62,971 bases of DNA from Rhodoferax sp. (GCA_020048895.1 JAIFLV010000012.1:1-62971), one strand, 5' to 3'; shown: positions 36,451 to 44,175, numbered from the stretch's first letter. The notes: a model not told the origin generated them from the sequence alone. Translations and numbers: made by a program.

Positions 36451-37626
36451 TCAGCGTTCCTTGATGGCCGCGCGGGCGTTGTACCAGTTCATGAGGAACG
36501 AGGTCAGAAGTGAAGTGCTGAGGTACACCAACATGATGATGGCGATGCATTCCACGGAGCGGCCGGTCTGGTTGATGGCGGTGTTGGCGATCGACACCAC
36601 ATCGGGGTAGCCGATTGCCACGGCCAGCGACGAGTTCTTGGTCAGGTTCAGAAACTGGTTGGTCATGGGTGGGATGATCACCCGCAGCGCCTGCGGCAAC
36701 GCGATCAACCGCATGGTCTGACCACGGCTCAGTCCCAATGCAGCTGCTGCCTCGCTCTGCCCATGGGCGACCGACTGGATGCCACTACGTACCACTTCCG
36801 CCACATAGGCGGCCGTGTAGACGGTGAGCCCCAGCAGACAGGAAAGAAACTCGGGCGTGAGGGCGCCGCCATTTTCAATGGCAAATTCACCCAGGGCCGG
36901 TCGGTTCCAATCGGTGGGCGCACCACCCAGGGCCCACGCAATCAGCGAGCCCACCACGGCGATTGCCAGAGGGGCCACAAAAAGGCTTTGTGGCCGCCCG
37001 GTTCTCTCGAACACCCCAATAGCGTAGCGACGGTACAACCACCCCGCAACCACACCCAGCAACAATCCCCAGGCGGCCCATACATGGCCATCAGCCCAAT
37101 GAGGAATCGGAAAACTGAAGCCTGCCTTGCTTAAAAAGAACGGGCCAATAACCATCGGCTCATTGGCAGCTGGCAGCACTTCGGTAAACATCAGGTACCA
37201 CATCAGCAGCTGCAACAGAATGGGGATGTTGCGAAAGAATTCGACGTAGGCGGTGCACAGCCCGCGCACCAGGGCATTGCGTGACAGCCGCCCCACACCA
37301 ATCAGGGTGCCGAGCACCGTGGTCAGGACGATGCCGATCACGGCTACTCGCAGGGTGTTGGTAAAACCGACCAGGTAAGCGCGCCAGTAGGGCTCACCGG
37401 AGTCAAACGCATACAGGCTCTCACCAATGTCGAAGCCAGCCGCACCGGTGAGGAAATCAAATCCGCTCTGGATGCCGCGGACCTTCATGTTGGTGGCAGT
37501 ATTGTTCGCCAGGTACAGCACGCTGGCCGCAATGACAATGATCGCCAATGCCTGGTACACCAGTCCCCGGAAAGCCTGGCTACGCCAGGACCAGGACTTT
37601 TTCTTGGGGGGGGAGGATGGAGCCAT
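36451..37626 (-). CDS. aapQ: Amino acid ABC transporter permease (AapQ-like)
   Basis: The 391-residue permease has an N-terminal membrane anchor, then TLRVAVIGIVLTTVLGTLIGVGRLS, then YVEFFRNIPILLQLLMWY. The coupling loop EVVRSGIQSVAHGQSEAAAALGLSRGQTMRLIALPQALR has the EAA pattern. A long insertion between helices (about 160-260) fits AapQ. It pairs with AapM. The gene is separated from aapJ by 111 nt that contain a strong hairpin (37702-37731), expected to lower permease expression relative to the binding protein. Confidence 0.94.
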   Translation of the reverse strand: MAPSSPPKKKSWSWRSQAFRGLVYQALAIIVIAASVLYLANNTATNMKVRGIQSGFDFLTGAAGFDIGESLYAFDSGEPYWRAYLVGFTNTLRVAVIGIVLTTVLGTLIGVGRLSRNALVRGLCTAYVEFFRNIPILLQLLMWYLMFTEVLPAANEPMVIGPFFLSKAGFSFPIPHWADGHVWAAWGLLLGVVAGWLYRRYAIGVFERTGRPQSLFVAPLAIAVVGSLIAWALGGAPTDWNRPALGEFAIENGGALTPEFLSCLLGLTVYTAAYVAEVVRSGIQSVAHGQSEAAAALGLSRGQTMRLIALPQALRVIIPPMTNQFLNLTKNSSLAVAIGYPDVVSIANTAINQTGRSVECIAIIMLVYLSTSLLTSFLMNWYNARAAIKER

Positions 37627-37701
37627 CGAAACCCTTGCTAAGTCGTCAACTGCATTTCAGGAAGAAAAGAGCAGCGCAGCCAAAACCGCCTCTGCCCTGT
37701 C

Positions 37702-37731
37702 GTGTGGCACCTGAACATTCAGGTGCCACAC
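37702..37731 (-). promoter_or_regulatory. Perfect stem-loop between aapJ and aapQ
   Basis: A 13-bp perfect stem (GTGTGGCACCTGA and its complement) with a 4-nt loop starts 7 nt after the aapJ stop. No long T tract follows. This is the classical position for a hairpin that stops some transcripts or protects the binding-protein mRNA from 3' decay. Confidence 0.8.
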
Positions 37732-37737
37732 CATGCC

Positions 37738-38769
37738 TTAGCGCACGGGTGGTGCGTATTGCAGGCCGCCCTTGTTCCACAAATTGTTGGAGCCGCGTGG
37801 CAGCATCAGTGCTGATTTGGGGCCCACGTTGCGCTCAAAGATCTCACCGTAGTTGCCGGTGGTCTTGATGGCGCGTGCCAGCCATTCCTTGTCCAGGCCC
37901 AGCAACTTGCCTGTGTCTTCGGTGGTTCCGAGAATGCGGCCCACGACCGGGTCTTTGCTGTCCTTCTGCTGGTCAACATTGGCCTGCGTTACGCCGTACT
38001 CTTCGGCTTCCAGTAGTCCATAAATCGTCCATTTGACGATCGCAAACCACTCATCGTCGCCGCGACGCACCAGCGGGCCCAAGGGTTCCTTGGAAATTAG
38101 TTCGGGCAGGATGATGTGGTCTGCGGGGTTCTTTGCAACCTTGTTCCGCGTGGAAGCCAGGCCAGAAGCGTCCGTGGTGTAGGCAATGCAACGTCCCGCG
38201 AAATAGGCACCTTCAGCAGCCTCAAGCTTTTCAAACACCACGGGTTTGATGCCCAGACCGGAAGCCTTGGAGAAGTCGGTCAGGTTTTTCTCGGTCGTAG
38301 TGCCCGATTGCACGCAGACGGTTTGGCCTTTTAGCTGCTTGGCACTCTTGATCTTGCTCTTCAATGGCACCATAAAACCCTGACCATCGTAATAGGTCAC
38401 AGCGGTCTGGTGCAGGCCCAGCGAGGCGTCGCGTGTGAGCGTGAAGGTGGTGTTGCGCGACAGTACGTCGATCTCGCCGGATTGCAAAGCCGTGAACCGT
38501 GCTTGCGCGTTCAGGGGAACGTATTTGACCTTTTCACCGTCACCCAAGGTAACCGCCGCAAAAGCGCGGCAGAAATCGACGTCCAGACCCGTCCACTTGC
38601 CGTTGGAGTCGGCTGCGCCAAATCCGGCCAGTCCGGTGTTGACACCGCAAATTACCTGGCCACGGGCCTTGATAGCGTCCAGTGTCTTGCCCGCGTGCGC
38701 AGGGGCGGCAAGCAGCGCGCCTAGCGACGCAACTACCGCAGCAATCAGTTTGACTCGTTTCATCGTCAT
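37738..38769 (-). CDS. aapJ: General L-amino acid ABC transporter periplasmic binding protein (AapJ-like)
   Basis: The 343-residue protein has a signal peptide (MTMKRVKLIAAVVASLGALLAAPAHA) and a type II periplasmic binding domain beginning LDAIKARGQVICGVNTGL. It has GLDVDFCRAFAAVTLGD, GEIDVLSRNTTFTLTRDASL and GQTVCVQSGTTTEKNL, as in AapJ/BztA. It captures amino acids in the periplasm and delivers them to AapQM. Start ATG 38769 is supported by GGAGAA at the right distance; the longer frame to 38913 would bury the signal peptide. First gene of the operon aapJ-aapQ-aapM-aapP. Confidence 0.95.
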   Translation of the reverse strand: MTMKRVKLIAAVVASLGALLAAPAHAGKTLDAIKARGQVICGVNTGLAGFGAADSNGKWTGLDVDFCRAFAAVTLGDGEKVKYVPLNAQARFTALQSGEIDVLSRNTTFTLTRDASLGLHQTAVTYYDGQGFMVPLKSKIKSAKQLKGQTVCVQSGTTTEKNLTDFSKASGLGIKPVVFEKLEAAEGAYFAGRCIAYTTDASGLASTRNKVAKNPADHIILPELISKEPLGPLVRRGDDEWFAIVKWTIYGLLEAEEYGVTQANVDQQKDSKDPVVGRILGTTEDTGKLLGLDKEWLARAIKTTGNYGEIFERNVGPKSALMLPRGSNNLWNKGGLQYAPPVR

Positions 38770-38897
38770 GAATAGTTCTCCAACAAAAAGTAAGAATACA
38801 AAAAACTCAAGCCATGCACCAGCGAAGTGCTGACACAAGTTCGGATCATAGCGGCGCACCAAAGTACGCGCACCCGGGTTTGCACGTAGCTTATTTA

Positions 38898-38918
38898 CAT
38901 AAATTGCATGCATTTATG
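38898..38918. promoter_or_regulatory. Inverted repeat upstream of aapJ, possible operator
   Basis: CATAAAT and ATTTATG form 7-bp arms around a 7-nt GC-containing centre in otherwise GC-rich DNA, 129 nt upstream of the aapJ start. A regulator binding site is possible; the regulator is unknown. Confidence 0.35.
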
Positions 38919-39113
38919 TCCAACGCTGCATTCCTGCCAGGCAAGATCAAGCAGGTTTAGTGCCATTTTTGCTTCGACGCGATCTGAGCTTCCGGCCCAG
39001 CACGCAAGTGCGCCATGTGCCTGTAAGGCTGACTAGCGATAGGCAGCGCCGGGTAGCAGCACAGTGACAGTGCCTAAAACGGACTGTAACCCCCGTAGAA
39101 TGTGCGTAGACAG

Positions 39114-39128
39114 CTATCGATTCGATAG
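39114..39128. promoter_or_regulatory. Inverted repeat upstream of the metE-like remnant
   Basis: CTATCGA and TCGATAG are separated by one base, 23 nt upstream of the start at 39152. It could be the operator of the former methionine-synthase gene. Confidence 0.35.
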
Positions 39129-39151
39129 TGAATATCACTTTGGAGACAGAC

Positions 39152-39358
39152 ATGTTTGAAAACGCCATTGCTGGCAGCTTGCCTAAACCGTCCTGGCTGT
39201 CGGGGACAGAGACACTCTGGCCGCAATGGAAGCTGGCCGGGGCAGAACTCCAGCAGGCCAAGGCGGACGCCACGCTGTTATGGATCAGAACGCAGGAGGA
39301 TGCGGGGCTGGAACTGGTGGGTGACGGCGAGCCGTTGCGCCAGCGTTACGTTCAATGA
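39152..39358 (+). pseudogene. 5' remnant of a cobalamin-independent methionine synthase (MetE-like)
   Basis: A good ribosome site (GGAGA, 39142-39146) and ATG 39152 begin a 68-residue frame that matches the N-terminus of the short MetE-like family: GSLPKPSWL, TLWPQWKL, ADATLLWIRTQEDAGLELVGDGE, then RQRY. Intact members have about 340 residues. This frame stops at 39356-39358, and none of the three forward frames downstream continues the family sequence. The next gene (beta-lactamase-like) begins within 20 nt. So a deletion joined the front of a metE-like gene, with its upstream signals, to an unrelated gene. The fragment lacks the zinc and active-site part and is presumably inactive; the remaining leader may still drive expression of the following gene. 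Confidence 0.75.
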
Positions 39359-39375
39359 GCGGGGGAGATTTTTCC

Positions 39376-40575
39376 ATGCATCGCACTTTATCTTCTGGCG
39401 CGCCTGATAGCCTGGCGTTTTGTCCTGCACGCATACGGCACGTGGTGGCGGCGTTGCGGTCCGACGTTGCCAATAGTCGCCTCCCAGGAGCCGTCGCTCT
39501 GATTGCACAGAAAGGGGAGACAGTGTTGAAGGAGTGTGTGGGTTGGCAAAATCCGGCGGATGCAACCCCGATGGCGCTGGACTCGATTTTTCGAATCTAC
39601 TCCATGACCAAGCCAGTGGTGTCGGTGGCGATCCTGATGCTGATGGAACGCGGGCAGTTGCTGCTGGGGGATCCCGTGGCCAAGTACCTGCCGGAGTTTG
39701 CCAATCTGCGCGTGGCCAACCACGTCGATGGGCACGCGGTGCTGCAGCCGCTCAAGTCCATTCCTACCGTACAGGACCTGCTGCGCCATACCGCTGGCTT
39801 TACCTACGAGATTCTGGGTAGCGATGTGGTGCAGCGGCAGTACGCGCAGGCCCGTCTGGCCTCACGCACTCGCACCAACCGCGAGTTTGCCCAGGCACTG
39901 GCAGCGTTGCCGCTGGCGTTCGAGCCAGCAACCGTCTGGGAATACAGCCGTGCGACCGACGTTCTTGGTGCCTTGCTGGAGGTGGTGACCGGGCAGACAC
40001 TGGGAGCCTTTTTGCAAGACAACATTTTTACTCCGCTTGGAATGTCTGACACCGGTTTCTGTGTCCCACCGGACAAACATCACCGCATCGCGGAGCCGTT
40101 TGCCAGGGATCCGGATGGCAACTTGACGATGAAACTGATCGACATACGCCAGCAACCGGTGCTGGAGTCTGGGGGGGGCGGCCTGGCCTCCACCATTGGG
40201 GACTACGCACGTTTCCTGCAGTGTCTGCTAAACCAGGGCGAACTCGATGGCGTGCGGTTGCTGGCGCCCAACACGGTGCGCTACATGGTGGCCGACCACC
40301 TGGGTGCGATTGGCGTGCACCGCGATGGTCGATCGGGCGAGTTGCTGGCACCAGGCCATGGCTTTGGTCTGGGCGTTGCCGTGCGCCTGGAGGAGGGCGT
40401 TGCCAACAACCCCGGGTCCACGGGGATGTACTTCTGGGGCGGCATCGCCGGCACCACCTTTTTTGTGGACCCGGCCAAAGACTTCTTCGCCATTCTGATG
40501 ACCCAGGCACCCAACCAGCGCGATTACTACCGTGCGCTGTTTCGCAACCTGGTGTACGCCGCGCTACTTGACTGA
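39376..40575 (+). CDS. Serine hydrolase, class C beta-lactamase / EstB-like esterase family
   Basis: The 399-residue protein has the catalytic Ser-x-x-Lys motif as SMTK in FRIYSMTKPVVSVAI (about residue 83). The second motif starts with Tyr in WEYSRATDVLGALLE, and a C-terminal WGGIAGTTFFVDP takes the place of the KTG box. This pattern fits esterases of the EstB group better than true cephalosporinases. No signal peptide is evident, so it is probably cytoplasmic. I choose ATG 39376 because GGGGGAG (39361-39367) precedes it at good spacing; ATG 39355 overlaps the metE remnant. Substrate unknown. Confidence 0.9.
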   Translation: MHRTLSSGAPDSLAFCPARIRHVVAALRSDVANSRLPGAVALIAQKGETVLKECVGWQNPADATPMALDSIFRIYSMTKPVVSVAILMLMERGQLLLGDPVAKYLPEFANLRVANHVDGHAVLQPLKSIPTVQDLLRHTAGFTYEILGSDVVQRQYAQARLASRTRTNREFAQALAALPLAFEPATVWEYSRATDVLGALLEVVTGQTLGAFLQDNIFTPLGMSDTGFCVPPDKHHRIAEPFARDPDGNLTMKLIDIRQQPVLESGGGGLASTIGDYARFLQCLLNQGELDGVRLLAPNTVRYMVADHLGAIGVHRDGRSGELLAPGHGFGLGVAVRLEEGVANNPGSTGMYFWGGIAGTTFFVDPAKDFFAILMTQAPNQRDYYRALFRNLVYAALLD

Positions 40576-40591
40576 AATGTATGGCAAAAGT

Positions 40592-40642
40592 GCCCGCAGC
40601 GCTTTAGCGACGGGCGTTGGCAGCTACTTAATTTGTAGCAAA
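40592..40642 (-). repeat. Dispersed GCTAY-N7-RTAGC element between convergent genes
   Basis: GCTAC (40623-40627), a 7-nt spacer and GTAGC (40635-40639) are followed on the minus strand by TGCC...GCGC and a GCCCGTCGCTAAAGCGC tail. It lies between the ends of the esterase and PIN-toxin genes. Confidence 0.6.
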
Positions 40643-40674
40643 TTGCATCACCAGTTTTCCGAAGTGCTGCTGCC

Positions 40675-41091
40675 TCAACTGCGAAACGGATTGCGGATTG
40701 AAAGCGTTGAGCCGCCTGCCAGTTCGGAAAACAGGATATTGAGTCCATCCTGCATGTCCTCGCTGTACAACATGGCACAGCCGCTCAGGCCCGCAGCAGC
40801 GACGATATTGGCGTCATACAACGACAATTGGTAACGCGACATCAATGCCAAGGCCTCCCGGTGCGTGCGAACGCTCAGGTCGTGCACCTCACAGGTACTG
40901 ATCAGCGTACTGCTGAGTACCTCAATATCCGCCAAGGACATGGCGCGTTTTTTGCGCAGCACGTTGGCGAACTCATTGAGCACTTGAACGCTGATAACAC
41001 AGTCTTGTGCCAGCAGGCGCTCCACCACATCGGCACGGACACTGTCGTCTACCCAATAGACCAGAACGTTGGTGTCAATGAAGGCTTTCAC
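40675..41091 (-). CDS. PIN-domain ribonuclease toxin (VapC-like)
   Basis: The 138-residue PIN domain has the acidic catalytic residues in their expected places: Asp6 in KAFIDTNVLVYW, Glu in VQVLNEFANVL (about residue 40) and Asp in QLSLYDANIVAAA (about 93), with a later acidic residue in LYSEDMQDGL. VapC-type toxins cleave specific RNAs to slow growth. The gene overlaps the antitoxin gene upstream by 4 nt (ATGA), so the pair is co-translated. It probably stabilises this region or acts in stress. Confidence 0.9.
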   Translation of the reverse strand: MKAFIDTNVLVYWVDDSVRADVVERLLAQDCVISVQVLNEFANVLRKKRAMSLADIEVLSSTLISTCEVHDLSVRTHREALALMSRYQLSLYDANIVAAAGLSGCAMLYSEDMQDGLNILFSELAGGSTLSIRNPFRS

Positions 41092-41333
41092 CGCGCATTG
41101 GCCTCATCACGATCAAAGGAAAAATCAACAGGCCAGGCCGCACGAAATTTGCGCGCCGCCTGCAACTTCTCCAGTTTGCCGGGCTGGCGCACAACGGTGA
41201 CGCTGGCCGGCAATGAGGCTTGGCGCGGGGAAGGCTGCAACAGCAACTCATCCCCATCGGCAATGCCCAGCTCTTGCACCAGCGCAACCGGCAATCGCAC
41301 CGCGAGACTGTTTCCCCATTTGGCGACCTGCAT
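41088..41333 (-). CDS. AbrB/MazE-type antitoxin of the PIN toxin
   Basis: The 81-residue protein begins with a swapped-hairpin AbrB DNA-binding domain (MQVAKWGNSLAVRLPVALVQELGIADGDELLL), the usual antitoxin N-terminus. The C-terminal half, rich in charged residues (FSFDRDEANAR), would bind the toxin. A strong ribosome site (AGGAGG) precedes ATG 41333, and a palindrome (41350-41371) lies in the promoter region, consistent with autoregulation by the complex. Confidence 0.9.
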   Translation of the reverse strand: MQVAKWGNSLAVRLPVALVQELGIADGDELLLQPSPRQASLPASVTVVRQPGKLEKLQAARKFRAAWPVDFSFDRDEANAR

Positions 41334-41349
41334 GACTCCTCCTGTCCGG

Positions 41350-41371
41350 ATATACGTTGAACAATGTATAT
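41350..41371 (-). promoter_or_regulatory. Candidate operator of the toxin-antitoxin pair
   Basis: ATATAC and GTATAT form perfect 6-bp arms around a 10-nt spacer, 16 nt upstream of the antitoxin start in an AT-rich patch. AbrB-type antitoxins commonly bind such sites to repress their own operon. Confidence 0.5.
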
Positions 41372-41431
41372 TTTAATGAAGGCAGCCAGCATTTCAAGAT
41401 GTAGCGCCAGGAAGTTCGATTCTCGACGTGG

Positions 41432-41464
41432 AATAAGCGCAAGCCGCTATAACAAATATAGCGT
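41432..41464 (-). repeat. Dispersed GCTAY-N7-RTAGC element downstream of the dioxygenase gene
   Basis: GCTAT (41446-41450), a 7-nt spacer and ATAGC (41458-41462) are followed on the minus strand by GGCTTGCGCTTATTCC, the best match to the tail shared by the copies. It lies just after the stop of the LigB-like gene. Confidence 0.6.
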
Positions 41465-41468
41465 TTGA

Positions 41469-42263
41469 TCAATCAAACGCCCAGGCCGACACAGCCGTCT
41501 GGCCAACTTTGCCACTCCAGATTTTGCGCGCCGGTGTATCACTGCCTGCGCCGCTGGCCACCATGAGCGGCAGCAGATGCTCTTCCCGCGGGTGGGACTG
41601 CCGGGCGGCCGGGGCCGCCGCCCATTGCGTGAGTTGGGCCTGGCGGTGGGCCTGGTCTCCCTGCAGGGCCATGTCAAGCCAGGTGTCAAAGGTCTGCGAC
41701 ACAGCTGCGGCATTCGCGAAGTTGCCCAGGTTGTGGTAACTCATGCCGCTGCCAACGATGAGTACGCCCTCTTCGCGCAGAGATCGCAGGGCCTGGCCCA
41801 TGGCGATGTGCGCGAGCGGGTCGAGCCCGGCTTGCAACGACATCGCGACCACCGGGATGTTGGCTTGCTCAAACATGACCTTCAGTGGAATGAATACACC
41901 ATGGTCCCAGCCATAGTCCGGGTCAACCTGCGCCTGGATGTCTGCGGCTTTCAGCAGGGCGGCGCTTTGCGCGGCCAGGTCAGGCGCTCCGGGTGCGTCA
42001 TAGCGCAGGCTGTACATCTCTGGCGGGAAACCGTAGTAGTCGTATACCAACTGCGGCTGTGCATGTCCAGTCAGACGCACCACCGGGGACTCCCAGTGGG
42101 CAGTGACCAGCAAGATTGCGGTCGGCACGGCGGGCAGCGTCTGGTGCACTGTGGCGAGGAACTCCTGCATAGGCGCAAACATGCGCTGCATCGGCCCTTG
42201 CATGAAGAACGCCGGACCGCCCCCATGGGGGATGTAAAGGGACGGTTGGCGGGGTTTGGTCAT
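41469..42263 (-). CDS. Class III extradiol ring-cleavage dioxygenase (LigB / 4,5-DOPA dioxygenase-like)
   Basis: The 264-residue protein has the metal-binding pattern of the LigB/YgiD family: His in LYIPHGGGPAFF, His in LLVTAHWESP, and GWDHGVFIPLKVMF, plus the block VIVGSGMSYHNLGNF-like (here LIVGSGMSYHNLGNFA). Such non-haem iron or zinc enzymes open catechol-type rings. Substrate unknown. It is the last gene of a five-gene minus-strand operon and starts 27 nt after the dimeric-barrel gene, which suggests action on an aromatic or polyketide-like compound handled by the same operon. Confidence 0.92.
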   Translation of the reverse strand: MTKPRQPSLYIPHGGGPAFFMQGPMQRMFAPMQEFLATVHQTLPAVPTAILLVTAHWESPVVRLTGHAQPQLVYDYYGFPPEMYSLRYDAPGAPDLAAQSAALLKAADIQAQVDPDYGWDHGVFIPLKVMFEQANIPVVAMSLQAGLDPLAHIAMGQALRSLREEGVLIVGSGMSYHNLGNFANAAAVSQTFDTWLDMALQGDQAHRQAQLTQWAAAPAARQSHPREEHLLPLMVASGAGSDTPARKIWSGKVGQTAVSAWAFD

Positions 42264-42290
42264 GGTGGAGTGATCAGATGGGCAATTATG

Positions 42291-42680
42291 TCAAAGCAGG
42301 CTTTGGTAGAAGGCCATTTGCATGCTGCTCATGTCCAGCAGGCCCGCCATTTCTTTCATTTCAGGGACGGTTTTGAGATTTGCCACCCAGGCGTCCATGT
42401 TTTTGCGGGTATCAAAGCGCATGACCATCAGCCACATGCCGGTGGCCTCGTCTTTGCCAAGTTCACGCGAAATATAGCCAGGCTGCTTCGAGATAGCACC
42501 CTTACGGATGCGGGCTTCGAGTTCCAACATTTGGCCGTCGGTCGCGCCGGGCTTTAGCTTGAAGGTTGCTACTTCGACGGCATGGGGCATCCGCACTACG
42601 GGTGAAATGGGCTCAGCAGAAAACGTGTTTGTGGAGAGTGTCATGGCGATTGCTACCAGTGTGTTGAATATGAATTTCAT
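42291..42680 (-). CDS. Exported dimeric alpha-beta barrel protein (antibiotic biosynthesis monooxygenase-like)
   Basis: The 129-residue protein has a signal peptide (MKFIFNTLVAIAMTLSTNTFSA) and one ABM-type barrel: VEVATFKLKPGATDGQMLELEARI, then KQPGYISRELGKDEATGMWLMVMRFDTRKNMDAW. Such proteins act as small monooxygenases or ligand binders. The start ATG 42680 and its upstream ribosome site (AAAGG) are inside the first copy of a perfect 44-bp tandem duplication. The second copy supplies a decoy ATG at 42724 whose 15-codon frame ends in TGA overlapping this ATG. Confidence 0.8.
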   Translation of the reverse strand: MKFIFNTLVAIAMTLSTNTFSAEPISPVVRMPHAVEVATFKLKPGATDGQMLELEARIRKGAISKQPGYISRELGKDEATGMWLMVMRFDTRKNMDAWVANLKTVPEMKEMAGLLDMSSMQMAFYQSLL

Positions 42681-42759
42681 GTTGTGCCTTTGCCAGTGCG
42701 TCTACTTTTCTCGTGGAATTTCATGTTGTGCCTTTGCCAGTGCGTCTACTTTTCTCGTG
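42672..42759 (-). repeat. Perfect 44-bp tandem duplication at a translation start
   Basis: Bases 42672-42715 are repeated without mismatch at 42716-42759. Each copy carries, on the minus strand, the end signal AAAAGTAG, the ribosome site AAAGG and ATGAAATTC, so the start region of the dimeric-barrel gene exists twice. Confidence 0.95.
42677..42724 (-). other. 15-codon leader ORF created by the 44-bp duplication
   Basis: On the minus strand the upstream repeat copy offers ribosome site plus ATG 42724, reading MKFHEKSRRTGKGTT and then TGA. This TGA overlaps the real ATG 42680 as ATGA, a typical coupling arrangement. Whether it is translated is unknown. Confidence 0.5.
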
Positions 42760-43111
42760 CTTGCTCAAAAGTTTTCGCCAACTCGTCCATCTGCTTGCCT
42801 ACCGGCGTGTGCCGGTCCATTTGCAGCGCCAGGCCGTACAGCCCCACCAGGGCAACCGTCAGCACCGCCAGCGCGATCGCGCCGCTGCGTTGCCGCGCAT
42901 GGTTGAACAGCGCGCGTCGGTTTAGATAGAGGTGGCAGCTGGCGCTGAACACCATCAGCAAACCAAACAGCTTGTGCACGGGGTGCATCTGAATGGTGAA
43001 TGACGGTGCTTCAATGAAGAACATCAGCATTCCGGAGGTGCCCATGGCCACGAGGGACACGAGCAGGCAGATGGCAACGATTCGGCGGAACATCGCAGCG
43101 AGATGAGTCAT
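42746..43111 (-). CDS. DUF4405-like small membrane protein
   Basis: The 121-residue protein has three predicted membrane helices (around IVAICLLVSLVAMGTSGMLMF, LFGLLMVFSASCHLYL and IALAVLTVALVGLYGLAL). Histidines stand at helix edges (HPVHKLFG and CHLYLNRRALFNH), as in DUF4405 and related di-haem cytochrome b-like proteins, so haem binding is possible. Its ATG overlaps the stop of the SnoaL-like gene upstream (ATGA). The stop codon lies in the second copy of the 44-bp duplication. The role in the operon could be electron transfer; this is a guess. Confidence 0.78.
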   Translation of the reverse strand: MTHLAAMFRRIVAICLLVSLVAMGTSGMLMFFIEAPSFTIQMHPVHKLFGLLMVFSASCHLYLNRRALFNHARQRSGAIALAVLTVALVGLYGLALQMDRHTPVGKQMDELAKTFEQAREK

Positions 43112-43530
43112 CCCTTAAGCTGCTTGATGCCGGTGGCCCAGTCTTCGAGATGGTGCACGCGGATGATCTGACCGTTCTCAATTTCATGGATGTCGGTGGA
43201 GTCGATCTTGAAGGAATTGCTGCCGTCCAACTCCATACCCATGAAGTTGCCTTTGGGCGAGCCGGTAGCTACCGCGCGCACAACGACCTTCTTGCCGTCC
43301 ACGCCAATCACCAGGTCTTGCGGTTCCCACACCAGGTTGGGGATAAGCTTCCAAAAACCACCGACTTGCTGGATCAGTGTGGCTTTGTCTTTCGTGCCTT
43401 GGCTGTTGATGGATTGAAAGCCAGGGGCCAGAATCTTTTCCAGCACGGCAGCAGGTGTGGTCGCGGTGTTGACCGTGAGGGCTTGCTTGTAGAAGGGTGC
43501 AACGATGGCTTGTACTTCGTCTTTGGTCAT
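43108..43530 (-). CDS. SnoaL-like / NTF2-fold protein (ester cyclase family), cytoplasmic paralogue
   Basis: The 140-residue single-domain protein has the SnoaL-like pattern: FYKQALTVNTATTPAAVLEKILAPGFQSI, then VGGFWKLIPNLVWEPQDLVIGVDGKKVVVRAVATG, and a C-terminal IRVHHLEDWATGIKQL. It lacks a signal peptide, unlike its paralogue at 43558, with which it shares the GGF-KLIPDL and H-x-EDW blocks. Such folds catalyse aldol or isomerisation chemistry or just bind hydrophobic ligands. A ribosome site (AAAGGAA) precedes ATG 43530. It is coupled to the membrane protein by a 4-nt overlap. Confidence 0.85.
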   Translation of the reverse strand: MTKDEVQAIVAPFYKQALTVNTATTPAAVLEKILAPGFQSINSQGTKDKATLIQQVGGFWKLIPNLVWEPQDLVIGVDGKKVVVRAVATGSPKGNFMGMELDGSNSFKIDSTDIHEIENGQIIRVHHLEDWATGIKQLKG

Positions 43531-43557
43531 GGTGATTTCCTTTGGGTGGTTGAAAAT

Positions 43558-44058
43558 TTACTTGGCAGAGAGTTGGCGCAGGGCGCCCGCCCAGTCTTCC
43601 ACATGGTGGGCCGTGATGGCCTTGCCGTCCTTGATGGTGTGGATGTCAATCGTCATGATCTTGAAGCTCTTGCCGCTGGCAGGAACGCCAAAGAACGGCC
43701 CCACCGGAGTGCCGCTGGCTTCGCTGCGCACGATGATGCGGTTGCCGTCCACCAGCACGTCCTTGATGTCCCACTTCAGGTCGGGGATGAGTTTGCCGAA
43801 GCCGCCCACCTGCGCGACGAAGCCGTCGCGGCCCTTGAAGTCGGTTTCGCTGGAATACGACTTCCAGTCGGGCGACAAGGCTTGCTCCGACAAAGCCTTG
43901 ATGTCCTTGATGGCGGGCTGGTTGAGCATTTCGTAAAACGGTGCCACCTGTTTGCGGGCCTGTTCCACGGTCATGGATTGGGACCATGCAGAGGTGGCGG
44001 TAAGGGCAGCCAGTACCAGAGCGGTGGTGAGGGTGATGCGGGGGTTGAACTTAGCCAT
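43558..44058 (-). CDS. Exported SnoaL-like / NTF2-fold protein (ester cyclase family)
   Basis: The 166-residue paralogue of the downstream gene has a signal peptide (ITLTTALVLAALTATSAWSQ) and so acts in the periplasm. The domain shows QVAPFYEMLNQP, DGFVAQVGGFGKLIPDLKWDIKDVLVDGN and a final HHVEDWAGALRQL. It is first in the operon of five genes and is divergent from the AraC-type regulator, separated by 117 nt. Function not known. Confidence 0.86.
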   Translation of the reverse strand: MAKFNPRITLTTALVLAALTATSAWSQSMTVEQARKQVAPFYEMLNQPAIKDIKALSEQALSPDWKSYSSETDFKGRDGFVAQVGGFGKLIPDLKWDIKDVLVDGNRIIVRSEASGTPVGPFFGVPASGKSFKIMTIDIHTIKDGKAITAHHVEDWAGALRQLSAK

Positions 44059-44175
44059 GTTGGTCCTTGTGGGTGGATGAATGAAGAATCAGAAGCATCG
44101 AGTTTCCCGCACTGGATGCCATTTATCGAGGTCAAATCCGGACTGAATATGGTGAAAATCAGACAAAATCATGTC

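Larger units (their letters stand above)
38770..39151. other. 382-nt intergenic region upstream of aapJ and of the methionine-synthase remnant
   Basis: No gene is visible. It holds the control region of the aap operon (minus strand) and of the truncated metE-like frame (plus strand), and two inverted repeats listed separately (38898-38918 and 39114-39128). I could not identify convincing -35/-10 pairs by eye. Confidence 0.6.

Noticed and set aside
39376..40575. True class C beta-lactamase conferring resistance
   Set aside because: It lacks an evident signal peptide and the KTG box is replaced by a WGGIAG motif, which fits EstB-type esterases.
43150..44175. N-terminal extension of the AraC-type regulator by about 340 codons
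   Set aside because: It would run antisense through both SnoaL-like genes, and the normal AraC length starts at 44176.
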